64,000 bases of DNA from JADGRA01 sp052143535. Its GTDB lineage: Bacteria; Myxococcota; Myxococcia; Myxococcales; Myxococcaceae. The stretch is taken from the NCBI GenBank assembly GCA_052143535.1, contig JBKQSS010000042.1, forward strand, positions 45,424 through 109,423, written 5' to 3'. The position numbers and the translations under genes were made by a program. The notes under the pieces are model-generated. The model ran no database searches, was not told where the DNA came from, and saw only the letters and a program-made list of their open reading frames with translations. Within the stretch, counting starts at the first letter, position 1; each line of letters starts with the position of its first letter. Below, piece by piece: positions 1 through 8,638 of this stretch.

Positions 1-968
1 GGGCCACCACCGAGGGGTATGGCGGCACCTACGCCACCCAGGAAAACTTCCGCATCATGCGCGAGGCGCTGGACGAGGAAACGCGCCGGTTGAAGCGGTA
101 CATCCAGCTCACCAACTACTCCTCCGGACTGTGCATGGCGGAGATTGCCTTCTGCGCGGCGTACGAGCGGCTGGACATGCTTCTCAACGACGCGATGTAC
201 GGAATCCTCTTCCGTGACATCAACATGCGACGGACGTTCATCGACCAGTACTTCAGTCGCCGCATTTGCGCCCTGGCCGGCATCATCATCAACACCGGCG
301 AGGACAACTACATTACGACGGCCGATGCCTACGACGCGGCGCACACCGTCATCGCCAGCCAGTTCCTCAACGAGGCGTTTGCCCGACGCGCCGGTCTCAA
401 GGACAGTCAGCTCGGCCTGGGGCACAGCTATGAGATTGACCCGGCGCGGCCGGAAACGCTGCTCCTCGAGCTGAGTCAGGCCATGCTGGTGCGGCGCTGT
501 TTCCCCGACGCCCCGCTCAAATACATGCCGCCCACCAAGCACAAGGAGACGGACATCTTCTTCAGCCACGCCTACGACGTCATGGCGGACTTGGTGGCCA
601 TCTGGACCCGCCAGGGCATCCAGCTGCTCGGGATGATGACCGAGGCGATGCACACCCCGCTGTTGGCCGACCGTTACGTGGCCCTCAAGTCGGCGGCCTA
701 TGTACACCGGGCGGCGCGCGGCATTGACCTCGAGTTCACGGTGCGTGAGGACGGGAAAATCGCGGACCGAGCGCGCAGCGTCTTCGGCCGAGCGATGGAG
801 CTGCTCGAGGAGTGCCAGCGGGATGGATTGGTGGCGGCCATCGGCCGGGGCCGCTTCGGAGACGTGAAGCGCAGCGAGACGGGCGGCAAGGGGCTCGACG
901 GGGTGGTGGAAAAGGCCCCGGACTACTTCAACCCCTTCCTCGAACTCCTCGAGGGCACGCCAGCATGA
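1..968 (+). CDS. kamD: Lysine 5,6-aminomutase alpha subunit (5' partial)
   Basis: This is the C-terminal part (about 320 residues) of a protein whose start lies before the window; the frame is open from base 3. The sequence matches the large, PLP- and B12-binding subunit of D-lysine/beta-lysine 5,6-aminomutase, which moves the terminal amino group of beta-lysine to give 3,5-diaminohexanoate. Segments such as LGHSYEIDP and KYMPPTKHKETDIFFSHAYD, and the end DYFNPFLELLE, are family-like. Its stop overlaps the next start (ATGA), as expected for a translationally coupled subunit pair. The following gene has the B12-binding motif, which supports the call. The other lysine-fermentation genes, kamA and kdd, would be expected upstream, outside the window. 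Confidence 0.9.
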   Translation, partial: ATTEGYGGTYATQENFRIMREALDEETRRLKRYIQLTNYSSGLCMAEIAFCAAYERLDMLLNDAMYGILFRDINMRRTFIDQYFSRRICALAGIIINTGEDNYITTADAYDAAHTVIASQFLNEAFARRAGLKDSQLGLGHSYEIDPARPETLLLELSQAMLVRRCFPDAPLKYMPPTKHKETDIFFSHAYDVMADLVAIWTRQGIQLLGMMTEAMHTPLLADRYVALKSAAYVHRAARGIDLEFTVREDGKIADRARSVFGRAMELLEECQRDGLVAAIGRGRFGDVKRSETGGKGLDGVVEKAPDYFNPFLELLEGTPA

Positions 969-1747
969 GCACGGCCAAACACGCCATTCGCGCCTACGGG
1001 GACCGCCGGGACGACGGCGTCCTGCAGCTCTCCTTCACGCTACCCGTGCCGCTCTCGGAGAAGGCCAAGGAGGCCGCTCAGCAGTACTGCCGGGCGCTCG
1101 GGCTTCTGGACGTGAAGGTTGCCTCGGCCGAGGCAGCGGCCAGCCAGTACACCTTCTTCGTCGTCTACGCTCGAAGCCCGGTGGTGCTGGACTACGCGAC
1201 CATCGATGTCCCGGAGGTCATCTTCAAGAAGCTCGGCTTCGACGAGTTGAACGCGCTGATTGAGACGGAGATTGGCCGTCGAGTGGTTGTCTTCGGCGCC
1301 TGTACCGGGACGGACACCCACACCGTTGGCATCGACGCCATCCTCAACATGAAGGGCTACGCCGGTGACTACGGGCTCGAGCGCTACCCCGGCTTCGAGG
1401 CCTTCAACCTCGGCAGCCAGGTGCCCAACGAGGAGCTCATCCGCAGGGCCGTGGCCCAGCACGCTGACGCCATCCTCGTGTCCCAGGTGGTCACCCAACG
1501 GGACGTGCACAAGGACAACAGCCGGCACTTCATCGACGCGGCCCGGGCGGCTGGGCTGAGCGGCAAGACGCTGCTCTTGCTGGGCGGACCGCGGGTCGAC
1601 CACAAGCTCGCGCTCGAACTGGGCTTCGACGCGGGGTTCGGCCCGGGCACCAAGCCATCCGACGTGGCCAATTTCATCGTCCACGCGATGCTCAAGCGGT
1701 TGGGCAAAGAACGACCGGGCCTGCACTACCAGGGAGAGCCCAGGTGA
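965..1747 (+). CDS. kamE: Lysine 5,6-aminomutase beta subunit (B12-binding)
   Basis: This 260-residue protein is the cobalamin-binding subunit of lysine 5,6-aminomutase. It contains the DxHxxG cobalamin signature in TDTHTVGID (about residue 120), followed by the family segment MKGYAGDYGLERY. Further on are VSQVVTQRDVHKDN and the glycine-rich LLLLGGPR typical of the Rossmann-like B12 domain. The ATG at 965 overlaps the kamD stop by four bases, so I chose it over in-frame codons further upstream. The product should form a heterotetramer with KamD in the cytoplasm and depend on adenosylcobalamin and PLP. It ends in an overlap with the next gene, so the whole set is one transcription unit. Confidence 0.93.
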   Translation: MSTAKHAIRAYGDRRDDGVLQLSFTLPVPLSEKAKEAAQQYCRALGLLDVKVASAEAAASQYTFFVVYARSPVVLDYATIDVPEVIFKKLGFDELNALIETEIGRRVVVFGACTGTDTHTVGIDAILNMKGYAGDYGLERYPGFEAFNLGSQVPNEELIRRAVAQHADAILVSQVVTQRDVHKDNSRHFIDAARAAGLSGKTLLLLGGPRVDHKLALELGFDAGFGPGTKPSDVANFIVHAMLKRLGKERPGLHYQGEPR

Positions 1748-2139
1748 GCGACGTCAACGCGCGCCTCCGCGTGCGGCTGAGCAGCCAGGACGCCCATTAC
1801 GGCGGCCAGCTGGTGGACGGCGCGCGCCTGCTCGGACTCTTCGGGGATGTGGCCACCGAGCTGTGCATCCTCTTGGACGGAGACGAGGGGCTCTTTCGGG
1901 CCTACGAGAGCGTCGAATTCCTGGCCCCGGTGTACGCCGGGGACTTCATCGAAGCCGAGGGCTGGGTGACGGCGGTTGGGCGCACCAGTCGGAAAATGCG
2001 TTTCGAAGCCCGCAAAGTCGTTCGGCCGTTGCCGGAGGTGTCCAGCTCCGCGGCCGAGATGCTGGCCGAGCCCATCGTCGTCTGCCGCGCCGTGGGCACC
2101 TGCGTCGTGCCCTTGGCCAAGCAACGGGGAAAGCGGTGA
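1744..2139 (+). CDS. kal: 3-aminobutyryl-CoA ammonia-lyase
   Basis: A 131-residue hotdog-fold protein begins with a GTG that overlaps the kamE stop (GTGA). It resembles the 3-aminobutyryl-CoA deaminase of lysine fermentation, which releases ammonia to give crotonyl-CoA. Family-like features are the N-terminal SSQDAHYGGQLVDGARLL, the central ESVEFLAPVYAGDFIEAEG and the basic strand GRTSRKMRFEARKV. Position between kamE and kce matches known lysine-fermentation clusters, which is the strongest support, because other hotdog thioesterases look similar. The C-terminus VPLAKQRGKR overlaps the start of kce by four bases. Confidence 0.88.
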   Translation: MSDVNARLRVRLSSQDAHYGGQLVDGARLLGLFGDVATELCILLDGDEGLFRAYESVEFLAPVYAGDFIEAEGWVTAVGRTSRKMRFEARKVVRPLPEVSSSAAEMLAEPIVVCRAVGTCVVPLAKQRGKR

Positions 2140-2960
2140 GGCCGTACCTCATCACCGCGGCCATGGTCGGCGCCGAGACGACGCGGGCGCAAACGCCCTT
2201 CTTGCCCATCAGCGCAGAGGAAATCGGCGAGGAGGCAGCGCGCTGCCGAGAGGCCGGCGCGGCCATGGTGCACATTCATGTACGCAAGCCCGATGGCACG
2301 CCTTCGCAAGACGCCGAGCTCTTCCGAGCCGCGGTGCGCGAGATTCGCAAGCGGTCCGACATTCTCGTGCAGACTTCCACCGGCGGCGCAGTCGGCATGG
2401 ACGTCGACGAGCGCTGTGGTCCACTCCGTCTCACTGGAGCAGAGCGGCCGGACATGGCCACCCTCACTACCGGCTCCGTCAACTTCGGGGACGAGGTGTT
2501 CTCCAACCCGCGGCCGCTGGTGCGGGAGATTGCCCGACGCATCCGAGCCCTCGGCATCCGGCCCGAGATTGAGTGCTTCGACGCGGGCATGGTGGAGGAG
2601 GCGGAAGCTCTGGCCCGGGAAGGGCTGGTCGACTTGCCGGCCCATTACGACTTCGTTTTGGGCGTGCCCGGAGCGCTCGGCGCCACCGAGCGCGCGCTGG
2701 ACTTCCTCATCGCCTCCCTCCCTCCGGGAAGCACCTTTACCGTCGCCGGCGTGGGGAGACACCAGCTGCCGATGGCCGAGCTAGCGGCCCGCAAGGGGGG
2801 CAACGGCCGGGTGGGGCTGGAGGACAACATCTACCTGTCCAAAGGGGTACTGGCCAAAGGCAGCTACGAGCTGGTGGCGGAAGCGGCCCGGCGAGCGCGG
2901 GCTGCGGGCCGGGACGTCGCCACGCCGGCCGATGCGCGGACACTTCTCCGGCTCGGTTAG
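2136..2960 (+). CDS. kce: 3-keto-5-aminohexanoate cleavage enzyme
   Basis: This 274-residue BKACE-family enzyme (formerly DUF849) condenses 5-amino-3-oxohexanoate with acetyl-CoA to yield acetoacetate and 3-aminobutyryl-CoA, the Kal substrate. The sequence shows the TIM-barrel landmarks ITAAMVGAETT, GAAMVHIHVRKPDG (zinc-binding HxH), VQTSTGG, ECFDAGM, the strand HYDFVLGVPGA and GRVGLEDNIYLSKG near the end. A GTG start at 2136 overlaps the kal stop and has GGGGAAA seven bases upstream. The four-gene overlapping order kamD-kamE-kal-kce makes the pathway assignment firm even though BKACE members act on varied beta-keto acids. Confidence 0.92.
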   Translation: MRPYLITAAMVGAETTRAQTPFLPISAEEIGEEAARCREAGAAMVHIHVRKPDGTPSQDAELFRAAVREIRKRSDILVQTSTGGAVGMDVDERCGPLRLTGAERPDMATLTTGSVNFGDEVFSNPRPLVREIARRIRALGIRPEIECFDAGMVEEAEALAREGLVDLPAHYDFVLGVPGALGATERALDFLIASLPPGSTFTVAGVGRHQLPMAELAARKGGNGRVGLEDNIYLSKGVLAKGSYELVAEAARRARAAGRDVATPADARTLLRLG

Positions 2961-2976
2961 AGTCCTGAGGGCTCCC

Positions 2977-3684
2977 GTGTCCGAACGTCTGGTGGTGCGC
3001 TCGCTTGGAGTCAGCTTCGGCAAGACCGAGGTTCTGCGGGACTTGAGCTTCTCGGTGCCGGACGGCTCCACCATGGCCGTCATTGGCCCCAACGGCTCGG
3101 GTAAGACGGCACTCTTCAAAGCACTCATTGGTGCCATGCCCTCCAGCGGGACGGTGGTCTGGGCACCTGGCACCCGGATTGGCTACGTGCCGCAGCGGCT
3201 CGACCTCGAGCGGGACCTGCCCTTGAGTGGGCGGGACTTCCTGCGGGCCAAGGCGGCCTTGGTGGGCGCGAGCGAGGCCGAGGTGGAGCATGCCAGCCGG
3301 CTCGTCAACCTGGGGCGCGACACCGCGCTGCGCCCCATCGGCAGTCTCTCCGGGGGCCAGTTTCAACGCCTCCTTTTGGCCTTCGCGCTGCTCGGCCATC
3401 CGAGCGTGCTGCTCTTCGACGAGCCCACCACTGGCATCGACGAGCCAGGGGAGGAGCTGCTCTATGCCACCGTGGAGCGCCTGCAACGCGAGGAGAAGCT
3501 GACGCTCATTTTCATCTCTCACGAGCTGAGCCTGGTGTACCGGATGGCGGAGCTGGTGCTGTGCCTCGGCCGGCGCGGCGTCAGCTGCTTCGGGCCGCCG
3601 CGCCAAATTCTCACCCCGCAAACCTTGGAGCGCACCTACGGTGCTCCGATGGACCACTACCTGCACGAAGTCCATGAGCATTAG
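2977..3684 (+). CDS. Metal-type ABC transporter ATP-binding protein
   Basis: A 235-residue ATPase of the zinc/manganese uptake type (ZnuC/MntB-like). It has Walker A GPNGSGKT, Q-loop YVPQRLDLE, signature LSGGQ, Walker B VLLFDEPTTGID and H-loop FISHELS. The start is the GTG at 2977 with GAGGG just upstream, 17 bases after kce. The next gene is the matching permease and overlaps by 11 bases. No substrate-binding protein is nearby, so the metal cannot be stated; the permease family indicates zinc, manganese or iron. Being directly behind the lysine operon it may be co-transcribed with it, though a functional link is not evident. Confidence 0.85.
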   Translation: MSERLVVRSLGVSFGKTEVLRDLSFSVPDGSTMAVIGPNGSGKTALFKALIGAMPSSGTVVWAPGTRIGYVPQRLDLERDLPLSGRDFLRAKAALVGASEAEVEHASRLVNLGRDTALRPIGSLSGGQFQRLLLAFALLGHPSVLLFDEPTTGIDEPGEELLYATVERLQREEKLTLIFISHELSLVYRMAELVLCLGRRGVSCFGPPRQILTPQTLERTYGAPMDHYLHEVHEH

Positions 3685-4435
3685 CAGCCTGCTTCTTTCC
3701 GGCAGCATGGCGGTGGCGGCCGGCGTGGTCGGCTGCTTCGCGGTCATGCGGCGGATGACGCTTGCCGCCGACGCCATGTCTCACGTCGCCCTTCCCGGCA
3801 TCGGGCTCGCTTTGGTGCTGCATCTCAACCCGGTCATCGGCGGTGTGGCGATGCTGCTGGTGGGGTCGGTCCTCATCTGGGGCCTTGAGCGTCGCACCGG
3901 CATCTCCACCGAGACGGTGGTGGGCGTCGTCTTCTCGGCTGCCTTGGCCCTCGGCAGCATGCTCACCTCGGGCGAGGAGCTCATCGACGCGCTCCTGGGA
4001 AAGCCTGGAGTCCTCGGCCCACTGGAGCTGGCCTTCGGGCTCCTGGCGCCACTGGCCGTGGTGCTATTTCTCGCCCGGGCGCGCAACCGGCTCCTCATCG
4101 CCCTCGTTTCACCGGACCTCGCGCGGACGGTGGGCATCGGCGTGGAGCGGCTCAACCTCGGCTTCCTCTTGGCCTTCGCCGTGACGGTGGCCTTAGGGTT
4201 GCGCTACCTCGGGGTGCTGTTGATGGGCTCGCTCATCATCATCCCGGCGGCCACCGCCAAGCACCTCGCCGGAAACATTCGCTCGATGTTTTTGGTCGCC
4301 GTCGGCGTTTCCGTCGGCGCGACGCTGGTGGGAAGCGCCCTGGCGGCGACGGTGCACCAGCCGACGGGGCCGCTCATTATTACCGTGGCTGCGGCCTGCT
4401 TTTTCCTGAGCCTCGCCTGGCAGCGGCCGGTGTAG
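3674..4435 (+). CDS. Metal-type ABC transporter permease
   Basis: A 253-residue membrane protein of the ABC-3 family (ZnuB/MntC-like) with about seven or eight hydrophobic segments. Family marks are GCFAVMRRMTLAADAMSHVALPG near residues 20-42, the GERLNLG-like segment IGVERLNLGF and the cytoplasmic coupling region GSLIIIPAATAKHLA. The ATG at 3674 overlaps the ATPase gene, consistent with coupled translation of a two-component importer. The C-terminus ends LAWQRPV, right before a convergent gene on the other strand. Substrate is unresolved because the solute-binding protein gene is absent here. Confidence 0.87.
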   Translation: MSISSLLLSGSMAVAAGVVGCFAVMRRMTLAADAMSHVALPGIGLALVLHLNPVIGGVAMLLVGSVLIWGLERRTGISTETVVGVVFSAALALGSMLTSGEELIDALLGKPGVLGPLELAFGLLAPLAVVLFLARARNRLLIALVSPDLARTVGIGVERLNLGFLLAFAVTVALGLRYLGVLLMGSLIIIPAATAKHLAGNIRSMFLVAVGVSVGATLVGSALAATVHQPTGPLIITVAAACFFLSLAWQRPV

Positions 4436-4447
4436 TGCTGGCCCCCG

Positions 4448-6784
4448 CTACTTGGTTTTCTTGCCTTGGGACTGTTTCGGGGCCTGGGACCTGGGGGCCT
4501 GCTGCTTCGGCTGTTGGGCCTTGGGGGCCTGGCGCGAGGCATTCTGGTAATTCTGGTTGCGCTCGTTTCCGCGTTGGCGCGCCTGGTAGTCCGAGGAAAT
4601 GTTGGATGGTGCGGGGCGCGCGGACGGGTTGGACGGCCGTTGCGTAGGCGTGCCCCCGGAGGCCGGGCGAGTGGCATTCTGCGGCGTCGCAGGACGCGTG
4701 CCGGGCGTGCCCCCGGCCGACGGAGTCCCGGGACTCGGCCGGGCGCCATTTTGTCCGGGCGCGCCCGTCGAAGAGGCCGGCTTCCAGCCGGACTTGTCCT
4801 TTTGCTGCCAGTTGCCGTCCTGCGTCTGGCGCATGACGTTGCCATTCTTGTCCGCGTAGACGTTGTTTGGCCCGCTGGGCCGAGTCGCTGGCCGGTTGGC
4901 GGTGGAAGGCGCCGCCGGCCGTTGCGCGACGACGGCATTGGCATTGGAGGGCCTTTGGTAAAGGCTGGCCTGAGGGGGGCGCCCACCGGGGTAGCCGCCG
5001 TAGGGGGGCCGGCCGCCGGGGTAGCCGCCGTAGGGCGGCCGGTAACCGGGCGGAGGCGGCCTGCCGTAGCCGTAACCCGGCCCATAGTACGGCGGCCGGT
5101 ACCCACCCGGGCCGTACCATCCGCCACCGTAGGGGGGCCGCCAGGGCGGGCGGTAATAGGCACCGCCCCAGGTGGTGCCGAAGTAGAGGAAGCCGGAACT
5201 GACCCCTACGCCGTAGCTCCAGCCCCCGTAGGGGTTGTAGCTGACGCTGAAGCCCCAGGTGACCGGCCGCGGGTAGTAGACGACGGGAGAGACGTAGGCC
5301 GGGTAGACGTAGCCGGTTCCGTACACCACTGCGCCATTCCAGGTGTAGCAACCGGTGTAGCCAGGCGTGTAGCCGACGTACACCACCTGAGGCGTCGCTT
5401 GGTAGATGGTGACGTACTTCACGTTGTACACCGGGCTCGACGGCGGGATGGTTTGCACCGCCTGCGGCACCGAGGTGGCGACCGTCCAGGGGCCCTGCGG
5501 CGAGGGAGCCACGTACCAAACGGCATTCACGCAGGCGTAGTAAGCGCCGTCAATTTGCAGCACCGAGTTCGGCGTATTCACGGCGTAGGACATGCTGGTG
5601 CTGGGAATGGGCTGGAAATTCGGCTGCCCGTCGTACTGGATGGGGGGGGGCGGCGCATCTCGTTTCACCTCGGCCGTCTGCGGAATCTGCGCGTCGATGA
5701 CCGCTTCCTTGGCTTGGGGCGTGGCCGAGACAAAGGCCAGGACGTCGCCTTTGGGAGACGTCGGAGGAATTCTGGTGAAGTCCGGGGGCAGCTGGTCTGA
5801 GCGGACGAAACTCCAAGGGCCCTCAAAGCCCGGCCCCGAGTACCAGCGGCCGGCGAGGACGACGAAAAGCTTCTGGGTCGCGAGTTCCCGGAAAATATTG
5901 TCCTCGCTGTTGGTGACGTACAGCAGCTGGGTTCCGCTAATCGGCGCGAAGTTGGGCGCGCCGTCCGAGACGAGTAGCTCGGTGGGCTCGGTGGCCACCA
6001 GCACTGCCGGCGGCGGAGTGTCCTTGGGAGGCGGAGCCGCCTGGTCCTGCTTGTCGCCTTTGAGCACCACTGCGGCCACCTCCGGCGGCGGCTGCGGGAT
6101 GACCTGCCAGGGACCGGCGATGAGGTCGGCGGTCTGGTACCAAATGGCGCCGTTGGTCAAGTAGTAGCGCTGGGCGCGCGGGTCATAGAAAAGCGGGTAG
6201 GGTGTATTCACCACGCTCTCGATGCCCGACTTCTCGATGGGCTTGCGGATGGGCTGACCATCGAGCACCACCAGCACCGTGGGCTGGGTGGCGAAGAGGA
6301 CTTTCGGCGGAGCGGCCTGCAGGTCATCCGACGCCGTACGCTCTTCCTGCACCTGCGCCAGAGCGGCAGTGAGTCCGTCGAGGGACAAGGAGAGGTCCCA
6401 CTTTGGCGTCTCGTTTTCGATGTCCGCTGCGAAGGACTTCTCGTCATTGTCCGTCGCATCCGGGAGCCGAAGGCGCGTCACCTTGACGCCGAGCACCCGC
6501 ACCACCCGCTGGTCCCGGTCGATGTTGACGTTGGCGGTGAACCAGAAGGCGCCGAAGATGGGGTCCGTTTTCCCCTTCGGCGTGAGCGAAAAGGCAGCCC
6601 GGCCGTTGAGGACGCTGCCCTGAAGGGCCTCCGGTTGCGGCTCATAGACGACGATGGTCCCGGCAACCGAGTCAATTTGTCGGGGCCAGTCCGTGCTGGC
6701 CGGCTCTGTGTCCGCTGCGGCCAGCCCGCTATGGGCCAGAAGGGCAACGACGGCGGCGGCGAGCAGGGAGCGGTACCAAGTCAT
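4448..6784 (-). CDS. Secreted repeat protein with GPW modules and a Gly/Pro/Tyr-rich tail
   Basis: A 778-residue protein begins with a Sec signal peptide (MTWYRSLLAAAVVALLAHSG, cleavage near AAA at 22-24); the ATG has GAGG upstream. After an N-terminal domain (residues 25-150) come three related modules at about 165-230, 262-330 and 381-440. Each has a DGxP strand, an NTP or TNS turn and a closing WY...GPW motif. Residues 450-620 are rich in Tyr, Gly and Pro. A perfect duplication of GGYPGGRPPY in this part corresponds to 36-base tandem DNA repeats at about 4980-5040. The tail is Pro/Gln/Ser-rich and ends in KKTK. I know similar large proteins only as hypotheticals in Deltaproteobacteria. An envelope or surface role is inferred from the signal and composition. 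It is convergent with the permease gene. Confidence 0.75.
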   Translation of the reverse strand: MTWYRSLLAAAVVALLAHSGLAAADTEPASTDWPRQIDSVAGTIVVYEPQPEALQGSVLNGRAAFSLTPKGKTDPIFGAFWFTANVNIDRDQRVVRVLGVKVTRLRLPDATDNDEKSFAADIENETPKWDLSLSLDGLTAALAQVQEERTASDDLQAAPPKVLFATQPTVLVVLDGQPIRKPIEKSGIESVVNTPYPLFYDPRAQRYYLTNGAIWYQTADLIAGPWQVIPQPPPEVAAVVLKGDKQDQAAPPPKDTPPPAVLVATEPTELLVSDGAPNFAPISGTQLLYVTNSEDNIFRELATQKLFVVLAGRWYSGPGFEGPWSFVRSDQLPPDFTRIPPTSPKGDVLAFVSATPQAKEAVIDAQIPQTAEVKRDAPPPPIQYDGQPNFQPIPSTSMSYAVNTPNSVLQIDGAYYACVNAVWYVAPSPQGPWTVATSVPQAVQTIPPSSPVYNVKYVTIYQATPQVVYVGYTPGYTGCYTWNGAVVYGTGYVYPAYVSPVVYYPRPVTWGFSVSYNPYGGWSYGVGVSSGFLYFGTTWGGAYYRPPWRPPYGGGWYGPGGYRPPYYGPGYGYGRPPPPGYRPPYGGYPGGRPPYGGYPGGRPPQASLYQRPSNANAVVAQRPAAPSTANRPATRPSGPNNVYADKNGNVMRQTQDGNWQQKDKSGWKPASSTGAPGQNGARPSPGTPSAGGTPGTRPATPQNATRPASGGTPTQRPSNPSARPAPSNISSDYQARQRGNERNQNYQNASRQAPKAQQPKQQAPRSQAPKQSQGKKTK

Positions 6785-6898
6785 GGGAGACCTCAGTCCA
6801 GGTTTCATTGGCAACTCAGACGTACGCGGCGCCCCTTTAATCACATCCCCCCCGCCAGAGGCGATTGGAGAGCCTGCCTGTGCGAGTCTCCGGGGCCT

Positions 6899-8140
6899 AT
6901 GGCCCTCCGCAAGGCAGTCGTCACCGGGCTGGGACTGGTCACGCCGGTGGGGACCGGCGTGGAGGCGACTTGGAAGGCGCTTCTGGCCGGCAGCTCCGGG
7001 GTGGGGCCGATTACGCGCTTCACACCTGGACGCCTCCAGACCCGCATCGCCGCCGAGGTGAAGGACTTCGACCCGCTCCAGTGGATGGACCGTCGGGAGG
7101 CGCGCCGCACCGACCGCTTCGTCCAGTATGCGCTGGCCGCGACGGAGATGGCCTTAAGGCAGAGCGGCCTTCGCATCGGCACCGACTACGCCTCCGAGCG
7201 GGTGGGCGTCATCCTTGGCTCAGGCATCGGAGGGCTGGCCTCGGCGGAGGACCATCACGAGAAGGCGCTACGGACCGGCTTCGACCGCCTCTCGCCCTTT
7301 TTCGTTTTGCAGATTCTCACCAACACCGCCGCCGGTCTGGTGAGCATCCGCACCGGCGCCGCCGGCCCGAACTGGGCACCGGTGGCAGCGTGCTCGACGG
7401 GAGCGCACGCCATTGGCGAGGCCTTGTGGAGCATTCGCGCTGGGCGCACGGACGCAGTCATTGTGGGCTCGGCCGAGGCGGCGGTGACACCGCTCGCCAT
7501 CGGCGGTTTTGAGGCCATGCGAGCGCTCTCGACGCGCAACGACGACCCGCAGGGCGCCAGCCGCCCCTTCGACCGAGGCCGGGATGGCTTTGTCCTCGGC
7601 GAGGGCGCCGGCGTCCTCATCCTCGAGGAAAAGGACTGCGCCCAGCGGCGGGGCGCTCCCATCCTCGCAGAGGTGGCCGGGTATGCCGCCAACGCAGACG
7701 CTCACCACCTCACCCAGCCCAGCGCCGACGGTGCGCGGGCAGCCTCCTGCATGGTGCTGGCGATGCGCGACGCGGGACTGGCGCCGCAGCAGGTGGGCTA
7801 CCTCAACGCACATGGGACGTCGACGCTGCTCAACGACGTCCACGAGACGCGGGCCATCAAGCAGGCCTTTGGCCAGCACGCCTCGAGGCTCGCGGTGAGC
7901 TCAACCAAGTCAATGACGGGCCACCTGCTCGGAGCCGCGGGCAGCGTGGAGGCCGCGGTCAGCGTGCTGGCGCTGGTGCGAGGAATGGTGCCGCCCACCA
8001 TCAACCAGCGCGAGCCGGACCCGGAGTGTGACCTCGACTACGTCCCCAACCACGCCCGCGAGACGCCCCTGGGTGCGGTGATGAGCAACTCGCTCGGCTT
8101 CGGCGGGACGAATGCCGTGCTCGTCTTTACTCGCCCCTAA
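6899..8140 (+). CDS. fabF: Beta-ketoacyl-ACP synthase II
   Basis: A 413-residue condensing enzyme of the FabF/KAS II type, extending acyl-ACP with malonyl-ACP in fatty-acid or polyketide-like synthesis. The catalytic triad is visible: Cys165 in ACSTGAHAIG, His305 in NAHGTST and His342 in SMTGHLLGAAG, with the C-terminal SNSLGFGGTNA loop. The start MALRKAVVTGLGLVTPVG is the normal N-terminus. The gene stands alone, without fabD, acpP or fabG beside it. It may therefore be a secondary FabF or serve a specialised pathway rather than the main fatty-acid cluster. It is divergent from the gene at 4448-6784, with about 115 bases between them. Confidence 0.9.
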   Translation: MALRKAVVTGLGLVTPVGTGVEATWKALLAGSSGVGPITRFTPGRLQTRIAAEVKDFDPLQWMDRREARRTDRFVQYALAATEMALRQSGLRIGTDYASERVGVILGSGIGGLASAEDHHEKALRTGFDRLSPFFVLQILTNTAAGLVSIRTGAAGPNWAPVAACSTGAHAIGEALWSIRAGRTDAVIVGSAEAAVTPLAIGGFEAMRALSTRNDDPQGASRPFDRGRDGFVLGEGAGVLILEEKDCAQRRGAPILAEVAGYAANADAHHLTQPSADGARAASCMVLAMRDAGLAPQQVGYLNAHGTSTLLNDVHETRAIKQAFGQHASRLAVSSTKSMTGHLLGAAGSVEAAVSVLALVRGMVPPTINQREPDPECDLDYVPNHARETPLGAVMSNSLGFGGTNAVLVFTRP

Positions 8141-8293
8141 GCCAAGGGAGGGGTGTCCACTGGGCGACGATGGGCTTTGCAAGGCCAGCACGAAAAGGTG
8201 GTCCGCCGGGTGGCCCAGGCGTGTTGTAGCGTTGCTCCACCCCCGGGGCTTCGAGGCCTGGGCAACTCGCCACACACCAAGAGGAAGACATTC

Positions 8294-8575
8294 ATGAAGA
8301 AGCTGCTGATGCCGCTACTCCTCACGATGGCCCTTGGATTCGCCTTTCTCCCCGCCACCGCGGGTGCCGAGACCACGGCCGAAGAGAGGGCGGCGCACCC
8401 TCGAATTGCCCAGGCGGTTGATGACCTGGACGCGGCCATTCAGTACATGCAGGCCGCTCCGCATGACTTCGGCGGTCACAAGGCGGGCGCCATTAATGCC
8501 TCTAAGCAGGCTCTGCAGCAGCTCCACCTGGCGCTCAAGTACCGCGCGCAACAGGACACGAAGCACGGCCACTAA
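8294..8575 (+). CDS. Small secreted protein of unknown function
   Basis: A 93-residue protein starts with a clear signal peptide (MKKLLMPLLLTMALGFAFLP, cleavage near TAGAE), preceded by GAGGAAGA as ribosome binding site. The mature part of about 68 residues is predicted helical with a pattern HPRIAQAVDDLDAAIQYMQ and INASKQALQQLHLALKYR. It ends in the His-rich QQDTKHGH. This looks like the small periplasmic helical-hairpin proteins often annotated only as hypothetical. It lies alone, 150 bases after fabF and convergent with the carboxylase gene. Confidence 0.7.
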   Translation: MKKLLMPLLLTMALGFAFLPATAGAETTAEERAAHPRIAQAVDDLDAAIQYMQAAPHDFGGHKAGAINASKQALQQLHLALKYRAQQDTKHGH

Positions 8576-8638
8576 CAGCCCGCCTCGGGTTGGTGCTGAC
8601 GTCCGCCGCCGGGGGGCAAGCAGCTCCGGTGGCACCTC

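Noticed and set aside
1040..1726. Minus-strand frame of 228 codons
   Set aside because: Shadow of kamE, no SD and no family-like sequence.
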